A program made the position numbers and the translations under genes. Below, in pieces: positions 14,525 through 20,863 of a stretch of DNA of 20,863 nucleotides (the stretch's first letter is position 1; every line of letters begins with the position of its first letter). The stretch is from 9FT-COMBO-53-11 sp035291485. Lineage in GTDB: Bacteria; Patescibacteriota; WWE3; 9FT-COMBO-53-11. The notes beneath the pieces were generated by a model. That model did no database searches. It was not told the DNA's origin and worked only from the letters and a program-made list of their open reading frames with translations. Where the stretch lies: positions 1 to 20,863 of the forward strand of contig DATDSA010000005.1 in NCBI GenBank assembly GCA_035291485.1, given 5' to 3'.

Positions 14525-14555
14525 TATAGTATATATCTTTAAACCATATACTATA
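14525..14555. repeat. Dispersed AT-rich palindrome, copy 2
   Basis: Perfect 10-bp arms TATAGTATAT (14525-14534) and ATATACTATA (14546-14555) around an 11-nt centre. The reverse complement of its 27-bp core matches 2878-2904 at 24 of 27 positions. Like copy 1 it separates two convergent genes, here the TauE-like gene and rplY. Confidence 0.75.
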
Positions 14556-14576
14556 AAGGAACTACTTTAAGGGAGA

Positions 14577-15317
14577 TTATTTTTCTGACGATTTTTCCGG
14601 CTTCTCTTCCTTAGGAGATTCTTTAGAGGATTCTTGAGGAGTTGTCTTGGTCTTGTCCTCGCCTTCACCCTCGATGGCTTCGCCCTCCTCACCCTCCGGT
14701 TTCTCCGCGATGGCCTCTACTCCGGCGATAGCCTCCGCCTCGGTCACCGGTACCTCCTCGACCTCTTCCGCTTGCGGGAAGTCGAGCTTTACCGCCAGCT
14801 CTTCCAGCTCGTGGCCGACGATCGTGACTTTGGCGAGGTCAATCGGGAGATCCTTGATGGCGATACCGGTCCCGACCTCATTCATTCCTGAGATATCCAC
14901 GGTGATTTTCTGCGGCAGATCCTGGGGGAAACACTCCACCTCGAGTTCGTCCAGGAGCGTCAGCAGGACGCCTTCGCCTGACCGTACCGGAATGGACTCG
15001 CCCACAACCTCCACCGGGACGGTGGCGGTAATCTTTTCCCCGGCCGCAACGCGGCGCAGGTCGGCGTGAAGAAGTTTGCCAAGCGGATCGCGCTGGACAT
15101 CCGCGATCAGAATTTTCTCTTTCTTCCCGCCCAGATCCAGGTCCAAAAGGGTGGACTCGCCGGCTTCTTCGTAGACTCGGCGAAAGGTATTCAGGTCCAG
15201 TTCAACGGGGGTGGAGCCCTCATCTCCGCCGAAGAGAATTGCCGGCAGGACCCCGCCGCGGCGAAGCGAGCGCACTTTTTTCCCCAAAACTTTTCTTTTC
15301 TCGGCCTTTAGTTCCAT
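14577..15317 (-). CDS. rplY: 50S ribosomal protein L25/general stress protein CTC
   Basis: 246 residues. The N-terminal L25 domain (about 1-90) carries GVLPAILFGG and then ILIADVQRDPLGKLLHADL, family hallmarks for 5S rRNA binding. A CTC/TL5-type beta domain follows (about 95-180; VPVEVVGESIPVRSGEGVLL, and ISGMNEVGTGIAIKDLPI). The last 60 or so residues are a low-complexity Glu/Lys/Ser tail, common in long L25 versions. There is no Shine-Dalgarno: the ATG comes 9 nt after an extended -10 (TGGTAGAAT), so the mRNA may be almost leaderless. It is monocistronic, lying after the adk terminator. Confidence 0.95.
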   Translation of the reverse strand: MELKAEKRKVLGKKVRSLRRGGVLPAILFGGDEGSTPVELDLNTFRRVYEEAGESTLLDLDLGGKKEKILIADVQRDPLGKLLHADLRRVAAGEKITATVPVEVVGESIPVRSGEGVLLTLLDELEVECFPQDLPQKITVDISGMNEVGTGIAIKDLPIDLAKVTIVGHELEELAVKLDFPQAEEVEEVPVTEAEAIAGVEAIAEKPEGEEGEAIEGEGEDKTKTTPQESSKESPKEEKPEKSSEK

Positions 15318-15326
15318 CGTCTAAAA

Positions 15327-15332
15327 ATTCTA
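15327..15332 (-). promoter_or_regulatory. Extended -10 promoter of rplY
   Basis: On the minus strand the sequence is TGGTAGAAT: a TG dinucleotide one base before TAGAAT. It ends 9 nt before the rplY ATG, which implies a transcript with very little or no leader. Confidence 0.45.
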
Positions 15333-15348
15333 CCACGGCCCACTCAAT

Positions 15349-15375
15349 AAAAAAGCTCCGAGGGAGGGTCGGAGC
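15349..15375 (-). terminator. Rho-independent terminator after adk
   Basis: On the minus strand GCTCCGA, a 7-nt loop and TCGGAGC (15355-15375) form a perfect 7-bp stem, followed directly by six T. The stem starts at the base after the adk stop codon. Confidence 0.93.
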
Positions 15376-16071
15376 CTATTCGAGATTCTTCTTCACGGCG
15401 GCGAGAATTTGGGCAAAAACCTCCTCTTCACTCTTTTCGCCGTCGATCCGGGCATGCGCAACCCGTTCTTTGAGGAAATTCAAGGCCGGTTGGGTTAGCT
15501 CCTCAAATTCTCGGACGCGTGTTCCGTCAACCATCCCTTCGTACTTCCACTTCTCCTCATCTTGCTGCTCTTGCGGGAGAGGAGTCCCGCACTCCGGACA
15601 TGGTTTTCCTCTCTGTTCGAGAGTAGCTCCATACCGGCAAATCTTGTTTTCGCAGGTAATCCGTGTGCGACTGCGTTCCGTTGCGGTTTCAAGAGAAACT
15701 GTTACTTCCAAGACCAGGATGCGATCCTTTCCGTAGCATTCTTCCAGAAGCGGCAGCACGATCTGCGCCTCGATAACCGTTCGAGGTGATCCAGAAAAGA
15801 TTACACCCTTTCCTTCCCCCGAGTAATAACGGATGCGCTCCGAAACCATGGCCGCAACCCATTCCTTAGTATTGAGCACCTTGCCGAAGTAACGCTTCTT
15901 TTCCCTTTGCACGATGGGATCGTCAGCGAAGGCCGGGTCGGTGATCCGCCGGAAGATCTCGCCGCCGGTATCGAAGTGCACAAAATCGGGAAACTGTTTG
16001 GCGAGCCGGAATGCCTGGGTTCCCTTTCCAGCGCCCGGTAGACCCATCAGCAGGATTGCGCCTGGTTTCAT
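15376..16071 (-). CDS. adk: Adenylate kinase-family nucleoside monophosphate kinase
   Basis: 231 residues. P-loop GLPGAGKGT at 10-18, NMP-binding TGGEIFRRI at 35-43, SGSPRT at 93-98 where most Adk have DGFPRT, and a LID with four cysteines (C140, C145, C158, C161) suited to zinc. It should interconvert ATP, ADP and AMP, though substrate could differ because the TGD and DGFPRT motifs are altered. I chose the ATG at 16071: a strong AAGGAG lies just upstream and the stop of the DUF4012 gene is 1 nt before it. An ATG at 16098 would overlap that gene by 26 nt. It is the distal gene of the DUF4012-adk operon and ends in a clear terminator. Confidence 0.88.
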   Translation of the reverse strand: MKPGAILLMGLPGAGKGTQAFRLAKQFPDFVHFDTGGEIFRRITDPAFADDPIVQREKKRYFGKVLNTKEWVAAMVSERIRYYSGEGKGVIFSGSPRTVIEAQIVLPLLEECYGKDRILVLEVTVSLETATERSRTRITCENKICRYGATLEQRGKPCPECGTPLPQEQQDEEKWKYEGMVDGTRVREFEELTQPALNFLKERVAHARIDGEKSEEEVFAQILAAVKKNLE

Positions 16072-16072
16072 A

Positions 16073-18610
16073 TCATCTCTCCTTGAGATTGATCTCAAAC
16101 TTCAGATCTTGGGTTAAGCTCCCTTCAAAAATAAGCTTATTGTCTACTCTTTGCAAGCCGGTGCTGGTGGCTGTGTATCCGAACGGTTCCTCGAATTCGA
16201 AGTGGAAAGCATCGCCGACTGTACCCGGTTGTTTCTGGATTAGCAGGGTGTAATCGCCTTGGCCGTTGATGCTCTTGGGCAAATCATAAATGAGGGTTAA
16301 GGTTTGTTCACTTTGGGGGGCTACCGTGATGTAGGTACTTACTTTATAGGGAGTATTAAAAAGAGTTTTTCCATTGGAGGTGCCGGTCGAAAAATTGCTT
16401 AAGACATTTTCCTTTCCCCGGTGGGCTTCAATAAGTATTGAACCCTGGGGGACCATTACCGAAGTTTTATTAAGATAGTCTCCTCCCGGCCAGGCATCGG
16501 TGCCCTCGTTCTTCCAAGTGACTATTAGTTCGGCCCGCATTGTCCCTTCGCGGGTAGTATTAAAAATTCGGTAAGCGATCGTACGTTTGACCCAAACTGT
16601 TCCTTTTGTGCCTGCGTGATGGTCATAGGGGTAAAGGAAGTCGCCCTCTGCTTCGCGGATCCTCCCGGCAAAGTTGCTTTCCAAAGCGGCCAGATAAACG
16701 TCGGGATTATCAAAATAAAGTAAGAGTTCCTTACCCTTTAAGCTTTCCCAAGCCAGTTGAGCGACTTTAGGATATTCGTCACGGCCGACGCTAAAAAGCT
16801 GGTTTAGAACCCCTTCTCCCAGGGCCTGAATAAATCTTTTCTTTTTATCCGTTCCGGGGAAGAAGTCGGTTTCCACTTCGCGGGTGGTGACTTCGAAAAA
16901 GTTTTCGGCGGTGATTTCTTGATTATCAAAATCGGTGAGGGTAAACGGGCCGGTAATATCGAGGAGATCCTGGGCGAAGTGCAAATCAACTCCGACCACT
17001 CCTTGAACCGTTTTTCCTTCCCCCTGTTGGAAAGTGTCGGCGATTGCCTGGGCGTTATCCTTAAAATCTGGTCGCAGAGAGAACGCGCCCGAAGTGGTTC
17101 TTGCTCCCAATGTGGATTGAATATGGAGAAAATCGCTCTCGTTGTAAAACTTTAATTCCTTGATCGCCCCGTTCTGGAGCTGGAGATAAGCAAACGTTCC
17201 CATCCTCCCGCCGCCGGGATGGATTTCGGCCGAGTTTTGGAAGAGAATGAGGTAGTTCCGTTCTCCCTTGTACCCCAAAAGCTCCGGCAATCCCAGAGCG
17301 AGCCCCTCGCCGAAGCGCACGGCTCGCAGTCCCTCCTCGAAGACCGGTTCCAGCGCGGTGCGGAGCGGCCGCCAGAGCCGGGAATCATCCTGCCGGATAT
17401 CCAGCCAGGCGAAGGTGAGCTGTTCCTCCGCCAGGGAAAAAGCGGCGGCGAGGTCACGGAATTCCGCCGCGCCCTGCGGTGTGACCGGTTCTCCCCGTCG
17501 GCTCCTAACGAGATTATCCAGGGCGGTGGTGAGGGTCTGGGCTTGATCACCGATCTCGGCCGCGGCGCCCACTGCCTCAGCCAGGGGCCGGGCGGGCGGG
17601 ATAATTTTTCCGAATCTCTCCAGGCTGCCGGCCGCGACGGAGACAGCGGTGGCCGCCGCCGCAAAGTCGCCTCGGCCCAGTAGCGTCTTGGCGCGTTGGA
17701 GTTGGATCACTCCCAAGGAAGCATTCCCGCCGAGATAGATGACTGGAGACAGAACGACCATAATTCCCGCCAGAGCAATGCCAACCCGCCTCGAGATCCG
17801 GGGGAGCGTAATCTTTAATTTTCGAATTTTGAGGAGGGGCGCCCGCAGGTGCGGCAGCTGCCAACCCATCGCGCGAGGAACGGCCGGAGCGGTTTTGAGG
17901 ATCGCCACAATCCCGTCGTGGAAGGGGGTTTTAATCCTGAATTCCGGCAGGGGTTTGCCAATCACTTCCTTTTTTTCCTCCACCGCCGCCAGGCCGCGGT
18001 GGAAGACGATCTCGTGCCGGCCGCCGCCCAGGTCGTGGAGCAGGTGGGCGGCTGCTTCGGAGGTGATCGGAATTGAGGGAGCGAGGGCATAGGTCTCACC
18101 GCTCTTGGCCTGTTCCAACGCCAGCACCAATCCCTCGACCGCATCATCCAGGTAGAGATAATGATCGCTGTCCTTCCCCTCGCCATAGAGGGTGAGGATG
18201 TTTCCTTCGGAGAACTCGCTGACCAGATGACCGAGCGCGCCAGAATCCGAGGAAGGAACTCCCGGTCCAAAGAGCCGTCCCAGGTTGAGGGTTACCGTGT
18301 CGATTCCTCCCTGCTTCTCGGCCTCTTCAACAAACGTGCGGGCGAAGTGGAAGGCCTCATCGTAGAGGTGATCATCGGTTCGCCAACCGACCAGAAACAA
18401 ACGGCTCTGGTCCTTCCGCACTTTGTTCAACAGCAGCCGGGTTCCTTCGGCGGTTTGGGCGGGATCATGAGCGAGTTGGAAGATGAGGTCGTAGCGGGCT
18501 TTGGGAGGATCTCCCTCGGGTAGAATGGCCGTCTGGTGGCCTTGCTTCGTCAAGGCCGCTTTGAGCTTCTTCATAAAATTTACTTCCCCGTAGGCCAGTA
18601 GGATGTGCAT
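16073..18610 (-). CDS. DUF4012 membrane protein with degenerate epimerase-like N-terminal domain
   Basis: 845 residues from the ATG at 18610, chosen because AAGGAG lies 7 nt upstream; an ATG at 18631 is less likely. Residues 1-230 look like an extended short-chain dehydrogenase/NAD-epimerase: NLGRLFGPG (about 109-117) and YLDDAVEGLVLAL (about 153-165) fit, but the glycine-rich nucleotide loop and the Tyr-x-x-x-Lys pair are not visible. A membrane segment at about 276-295 follows a basic linker. Then comes a DUF4012-type exported region (NYLILFQNSAEIHPGGG at about 452-468) and a beta-rich C-terminus. Function is unknown; DUF4012 proteins are envelope proteins common in Patescibacteria. The 3' part is about 47% GC and the 5' part about 68% in sampled 300-nt windows. 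Confidence 0.85.
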   Translation of the reverse strand: MHILLAYGEVNFMKKLKAALTKQGHQTAILPEGDPPKARYDLIFQLAHDPAQTAEGTRLLLNKVRKDQSRLFLVGWRTDDHLYDEAFHFARTFVEEAEKQGGIDTVTLNLGRLFGPGVPSSDSGALGHLVSEFSEGNILTLYGEGKDSDHYLYLDDAVEGLVLALEQAKSGETYALAPSIPITSEAAAHLLHDLGGGRHEIVFHRGLAAVEEKKEVIGKPLPEFRIKTPFHDGIVAILKTAPAVPRAMGWQLPHLRAPLLKIRKLKITLPRISRRVGIALAGIMVVLSPVIYLGGNASLGVIQLQRAKTLLGRGDFAAAATAVSVAAGSLERFGKIIPPARPLAEAVGAAAEIGDQAQTLTTALDNLVRSRRGEPVTPQGAAEFRDLAAAFSLAEEQLTFAWLDIRQDDSRLWRPLRTALEPVFEEGLRAVRFGEGLALGLPELLGYKGERNYLILFQNSAEIHPGGGRMGTFAYLQLQNGAIKELKFYNESDFLHIQSTLGARTTSGAFSLRPDFKDNAQAIADTFQQGEGKTVQGVVGVDLHFAQDLLDITGPFTLTDFDNQEITAENFFEVTTREVETDFFPGTDKKKRFIQALGEGVLNQLFSVGRDEYPKVAQLAWESLKGKELLLYFDNPDVYLAALESNFAGRIREAEGDFLYPYDHHAGTKGTVWVKRTIAYRIFNTTREGTMRAELIVTWKNEGTDAWPGGDYLNKTSVMVPQGSILIEAHRGKENVLSNFSTGTSNGKTLFNTPYKVSTYITVAPQSEQTLTLIYDLPKSINGQGDYTLLIQKQPGTVGDAFHFEFEEPFGYTATSTGLQRVDNKLIFEGSLTQDLKFEINLKER

Positions 18611-18629
18611 CGGTATTCTCCTTAAGCCC

Positions 18630-18648
18630 ATTTTAACTGATATATAAT
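18630..18648. promoter_or_regulatory. Divergent promoter region of the DUF4012 operon and rnhA
   Basis: On + TATAAT (18643-18648) ends 9 nt before the rnhA ATG, suggesting a leaderless or nearly leaderless mRNA. On the minus strand TAAAAT (18630-18635) lies 19 nt before the DUF4012 ATG, with AAGGAG (18618-18623) in between. Only 47 nt separate the two start codons. Confidence 0.45.
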
Positions 18649-18657
18649 CGGACTACG

Positions 18658-19062
18658 ATGCGTTTCTTTCTTTTCACCGACGGCGCCTCTCGCGGCAACC
18701 CCGGGCCGGCGGCGGCCGGGGCAATTCTTAAAAATGAAAAAGGCCAAGTTATTCTGAAGGGATCCCAGTTTCTAGGGCGGATGACCAACAACGAAGCCGA
18801 ATACCGGGCGCTTCTTTTTGGCCTAAACAAGGCCCAGACTCAAGCGCGGGGTGGCGAGTTGGTAATTCTCATGGACTCCGAGCTCGTGATCTCCCAGCTG
18901 CGGGGGGTCTACAAGATAAAAGCCCCCCACCTCCGAGAGCTTCTCATGGAGGTAAAAATAAAAGAGCGCGCTTTTCCTAAAGTTTTCTACAAGCTGATTC
19001 CGCGAGAGAAGAACGCCCAAGCGGATGCTCTGGCCAATGAAGCGTTGGACAGGACTCTATGA
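18658..19062 (+). CDS. rnhA: Ribonuclease HI-family protein
   Basis: 134 residues with the complete RNase H active site: Asp8 in FTDGASRGNPG, Glu48 in TNNEAEYRAL, Asp73 in LMDSE and Asp123 in QADALANEAL. It should cleave the RNA strand of RNA-DNA hybrids such as primers and R-loops. It is a compact single-domain version without the basic handle of E. coli RNase HI. No Shine-Dalgarno is seen and a -10 sits 9 nt upstream of the ATG. Its TGA overlaps the next ATG by 4 nt (ATGA). Confidence 0.94.
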   Translation: MRFFLFTDGASRGNPGPAAAGAILKNEKGQVILKGSQFLGRMTNNEAEYRALLFGLNKAQTQARGGELVILMDSELVISQLRGVYKIKAPHLRELLMEVKIKERAFPKVFYKLIPREKNAQADALANEALDRTL

Positions 19063-19970
19063 ACGATCTGGAGACGGCCGTTCTTAAAACCCTCTGTTAC
19101 CGGGATCTCTTTGACTATCCGCTTTCGGGCGGGGAGGTGGCCGAGTTTTTGGTTGAGGATGACGCCCACCCTTCTCAGGTGGAGCGGGTCTTGGCTCAGC
19201 TGACCGCGGAAGGAAAGATCGGCCAGGCTCAGGGTTTCTACTTTCTGCCGGGGCGAGAAAAGATCGCTGCCGTTCGGCGCCAGCGAGAGCTGATCAGCGA
19301 ACGCAAGTATGCCCGGGCGCTGAAGCTATCCCAGATTTTACGCCATTTTCCCTGGGTGCGGGCGGTTTTTATCACCGGCGCTCTCGCCGCCGGCAACGCC
19401 GAGAAGGCGGCCGATCTGGATTTTCTGGTAGTGACCCGCCGCAACCGGGTTTGGCTGACTCGACTGGGGGCCTATTTACTTTTTTCAGTGCTGGGGTGGA
19501 AACGGCCGCGGGGAGTAGAGGAGGCGCCTGACCGCGTTTGCCTGAATATGTTCCTGGCGGAGGACGAGCTGGCGGTGCCGGATGAGGAGCAGAATCTTTT
19601 CACCGCCCATGAAGTGGCTCTGGCCCATCCGCTCTGGGCAAAGGATTTTCTCCACCAGCGTTTTTTGGGGGTGAATCCTTGGGTAAAAAATTTCCTTCCC
19701 AATCTGGAATTGCCTGAGGTAAAGATCCCCGCCCCCGAGCCGTTCGGTCGCCCCACTGCTATCGTCCGGGGAGTGACTTCGTTCGTCTTTGATCTCGCCG
19801 ATTGGGTTTCTTACCAGCTCCAGCTCCTCTACATGCGCGGCCGGCGCACTCGAGAGGTGGTCGAGCGGAACCGAATCCTCTTTCACCCGATCGATCTATC
19901 CAAAGATATTTTGTCCGCCTACCGAGTGAAGCTGTATGCTCAACTGCATCGAAACCCTAACTACAAATGA
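19059..19970 (+). CDS. Nucleotidyltransferase-like protein with N-terminal winged helix
   Basis: 303 residues of uncertain function. Residues 5-65 look like a winged-helix DNA-binding domain (LFDYPLSGGEVAEFL, then QVERVLAQLTAEGKI and GFYFLPGRE). A minimal nucleotidyltransferase pattern follows: TGALAAGNAEKAADLDFLVV (106-125), with Gly-Ala in place of the usual Gly-Ser and Asp119/Asp121 as likely metal ligands. The rest, to NRILFHPIDLS, is not assignable by eye. It overlaps rnhA by 4 nt, so the two are co-translated. The last codons and stop lie inside copy 2 of the 62-bp repeat, so the C-terminus may have been shaped by the repeat. An antitoxin-like or nucleotide-modifying role is possible but unproven. 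Confidence 0.6.
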   Translation: MNDLETAVLKTLCYRDLFDYPLSGGEVAEFLVEDDAHPSQVERVLAQLTAEGKIGQAQGFYFLPGREKIAAVRRQRELISERKYARALKLSQILRHFPWVRAVFITGALAAGNAEKAADLDFLVVTRRNRVWLTRLGAYLLFSVLGWKRPRGVEEAPDRVCLNMFLAEDELAVPDEEQNLFTAHEVALAHPLWAKDFLHQRFLGVNPWVKNFLPNLELPEVKIPAPEPFGRPTAIVRGVTSFVFDLADWVSYQLQLLYMRGRRTREVVERNRILFHPIDLSKDILSAYRVKLYAQLHRNPNYK

Positions 19971-20022
19971 CGCAGTGCCAGCGAGTAATTTGTGCAACCT
20001 GAACGCTAGTTAAGGGCAGCAC
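19961..20022 (+). repeat. 62-bp dispersed structured repeat, copy 2
   Basis: It is 85% identical to the reverse complement of 10876-10937. It contains the stop codon of the nucleotidyltransferase-like gene. The distal hairpin is kept in altered form (GGGC-agcac-GCCC, 20014-20026) where copy 1 has AGGCAG-tg-CTGCCT. Confidence 0.8.
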
Positions 20023-20069
20023 GCCCAGCTCCACCGGAACCCTAAGTATGGTGTTAAACTGCCGTAAGA

Positions 20070-20558
20070 ATGGTTAAGATTTTGCACGGCCGCCGCAACT
20101 TTTCCCAGCACCGAACCTTTCGGGTTCGGGTTCCCCTGGTGCGGGTTCTACTTCTTCTGGCAATCGCCGCGGTCTTGGGATTGGCCGGCGCCTGGGGCCT
20201 CTGGAAAAAACAGAGCTACGTCGTCGCTGTTCCCCAGATTGAAACTCTTTTTCCTTTGAGCGGGGCGGTGGGAACTGAAGTTACGATCACTGGTTCCGGC
20301 TTCGCCAGGACCGAGAATGCCGTACTGTTCGCCCCCCAAGACGGCATGCCCGGTTTTATCTCCGATCTAAAATCCGGAAACGGAAAGACCCTGAAATTCA
20401 CGGTTCCCGAAGGGCTGAACCTTTGCGCCCCTAACGCCGAAGAGAGAGGTATTCCTTGTCCACTGGTTTATCCCCAGGTAGGGGCAGGAGAATATGAAGT
20501 TAGTGTTCAGAATTCCGCCGGCGAAAGTGACTCCGCCACCTTTACCGTCACGGAATGA
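20070..20558 (+). CDS. Single-pass membrane protein with IPT/TIG domain
   Basis: 162 residues. A basic N-terminus (about 1-20) precedes one membrane segment at about 22-45 (VRVLLLLAIAAVLGLAGAWGL), so the rest should lie outside the membrane. Residues 54-161 form an immunoglobulin-like IPT/TIG fold (PQIETLFPLSGAVGTEVTI, TGSGFA, then GEYEVSVQNSAGESDSATF). Two cysteines (C119, C130) could form a disulfide. TIG domains usually mediate binding or act as spacers in surface proteins; the partner is unknown. No clear Shine-Dalgarno precedes the ATG. Confidence 0.8.
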   Translation: MVKILHGRRNFSQHRTFRVRVPLVRVLLLLAIAAVLGLAGAWGLWKKQSYVVAVPQIETLFPLSGAVGTEVTITGSGFARTENAVLFAPQDGMPGFISDLKSGNGKTLKFTVPEGLNLCAPNAEERGIPCPLVYPQVGAGEYEVSVQNSAGESDSATFTVTE

Positions 20559-20627
20559 TTGGGAATTTGCTCCCTTGAACTTCCCGTGTTAACTTTTAGC
20601 TAACCCAAAGAAAGAGAGGAGTGAGCG

Positions 20628-20863
20628 ATGCCCAAGATTCGGCTCGACCTGGACCGCTTGGAGTCTTACGCCCTTTTGGTGATGACGGAGACCATTCGCC
20701 GGCGTTTTTTCGCCAACGACGAAGGGATCCCGTTTATCGCTGCGATGTGGACGGAAACGGAGAACCGCGAGTACACCCAGGTGAACTACCTCTTCGAGGC
20801 TTCCCAGTCGGATTGGAGGGCGGAGGTGCAGGTTAACGCCGGCGACATCTGGCCGAAGAGCGG
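20628..20863 (+). CDS. Hypothetical protein, partial (3' end outside window)
   Basis: The frame from the ATG at 20628 is open to the window end, giving 78 residues starting MPKIRLDLDRLESYALLVMT. A strong Shine-Dalgarno (AGGAG, 20617-20621) sits 6 nt before the ATG. There is no signal peptide or membrane segment, and the sequence is mixed-charge and soluble-looking. I do not recognise the family. Upstream, TTGAAC (20575-20580) with TAGCTA 16 nt later is a weak promoter candidate. Confidence 0.7.
   Translation, partial: MPKIRLDLDRLESYALLVMTETIRRRFFANDEGIPFIAAMWTETENREYTQVNYLFEASQSDWRAEVQVNAGDIWPKS

Noticed and set aside
20560..20605. GTTA...TAAC near-palindrome as a third copy of the AT-rich palindrome, or as a terminator
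   Set aside because: Neither the TAGTATAT arms nor the centre is present, and no T-run follows.
1..20863. tRNA genes, CRISPR arrays, insertion sequences or transposases
   Set aside because: I looked through the gaps and coding regions and found no clover-leaf candidate, regularly spaced repeats or transposase-like protein.

Overview
The window looks like the chromosomal replication-origin region of a Candidate Phyla Radiation (Patescibacteria) bacterium. This is inferred from gene content and style: a VirB4/TraC-type ATPase next to a separate TraC-N-like protein, a very small DciA-like protein, a large DUF4012 membrane protein with an epimerase-like N-terminus, a short valyl-tRNA synthetase, a membrane-anchored solute-binding protein with a proline-rich tail, and tightly packed genes with 1-4 nt overlaps. 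TGA is used as a stop. The phylum was not verified by any search.

Left arm (1-2862, + strand): a secretion or conjugation-type ATPase module (5'-truncated TraC-N-like protein, then VirB4), followed by a DciA-like helicase-loader candidate. It converges on a minus-strand operon (6352 to 2965): rpmH, rnpA, yidD, yidC, jag (khpB), dnaN. The order rpmH-rnpA-yidD-yidC-jag is the classic bacterial origin cluster, but dnaN sits at the end of it rather than behind dnaA. rpmH (46 aa) is very short and overlaps rnpA by one base.

Centre (6353-8020): divergent promoters, dnaA on +, then an AT-rich stretch with DnaA-box-like 9-mers. The + strand is C-rich to the left of this point and G-rich to the right in the segments I counted, so the origin probably lies at or near here.

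Right arm (about 8.0-14.5 kb, + strand): an O-antigen ligase-like membrane protein, a membrane-anchored ABC-type solute-binding protein, a branched-polyamine synthase (BpsA)-like enzyme, valS and a TauE/SafE permease. Then a minus-strand block: rplY (L25/CTC) at 14577-15317, a clear intrinsic terminator, adk and the SDR-like/DUF4012 protein. Divergent from the last is a + strand block of RNase HI, a nucleotidyltransferase-like protein, a TIG-domain membrane protein and a gene cut by the window end.

The least explained content is non-coding. There are three dispersed repeat families: a 27-bp AT-rich palindrome between two convergent gene pairs, a 21-26-bp CTAGGTCGTTTC element that creates short leader ORFs overlapping the jag and yidD starts, and a 62-bp structured repeat in two inverted copies. 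A potentially structured segment of about 110 nt lies between yidC and jag. valS and the DUF4012 gene each show an internal drop in GC content at or near a domain boundary.
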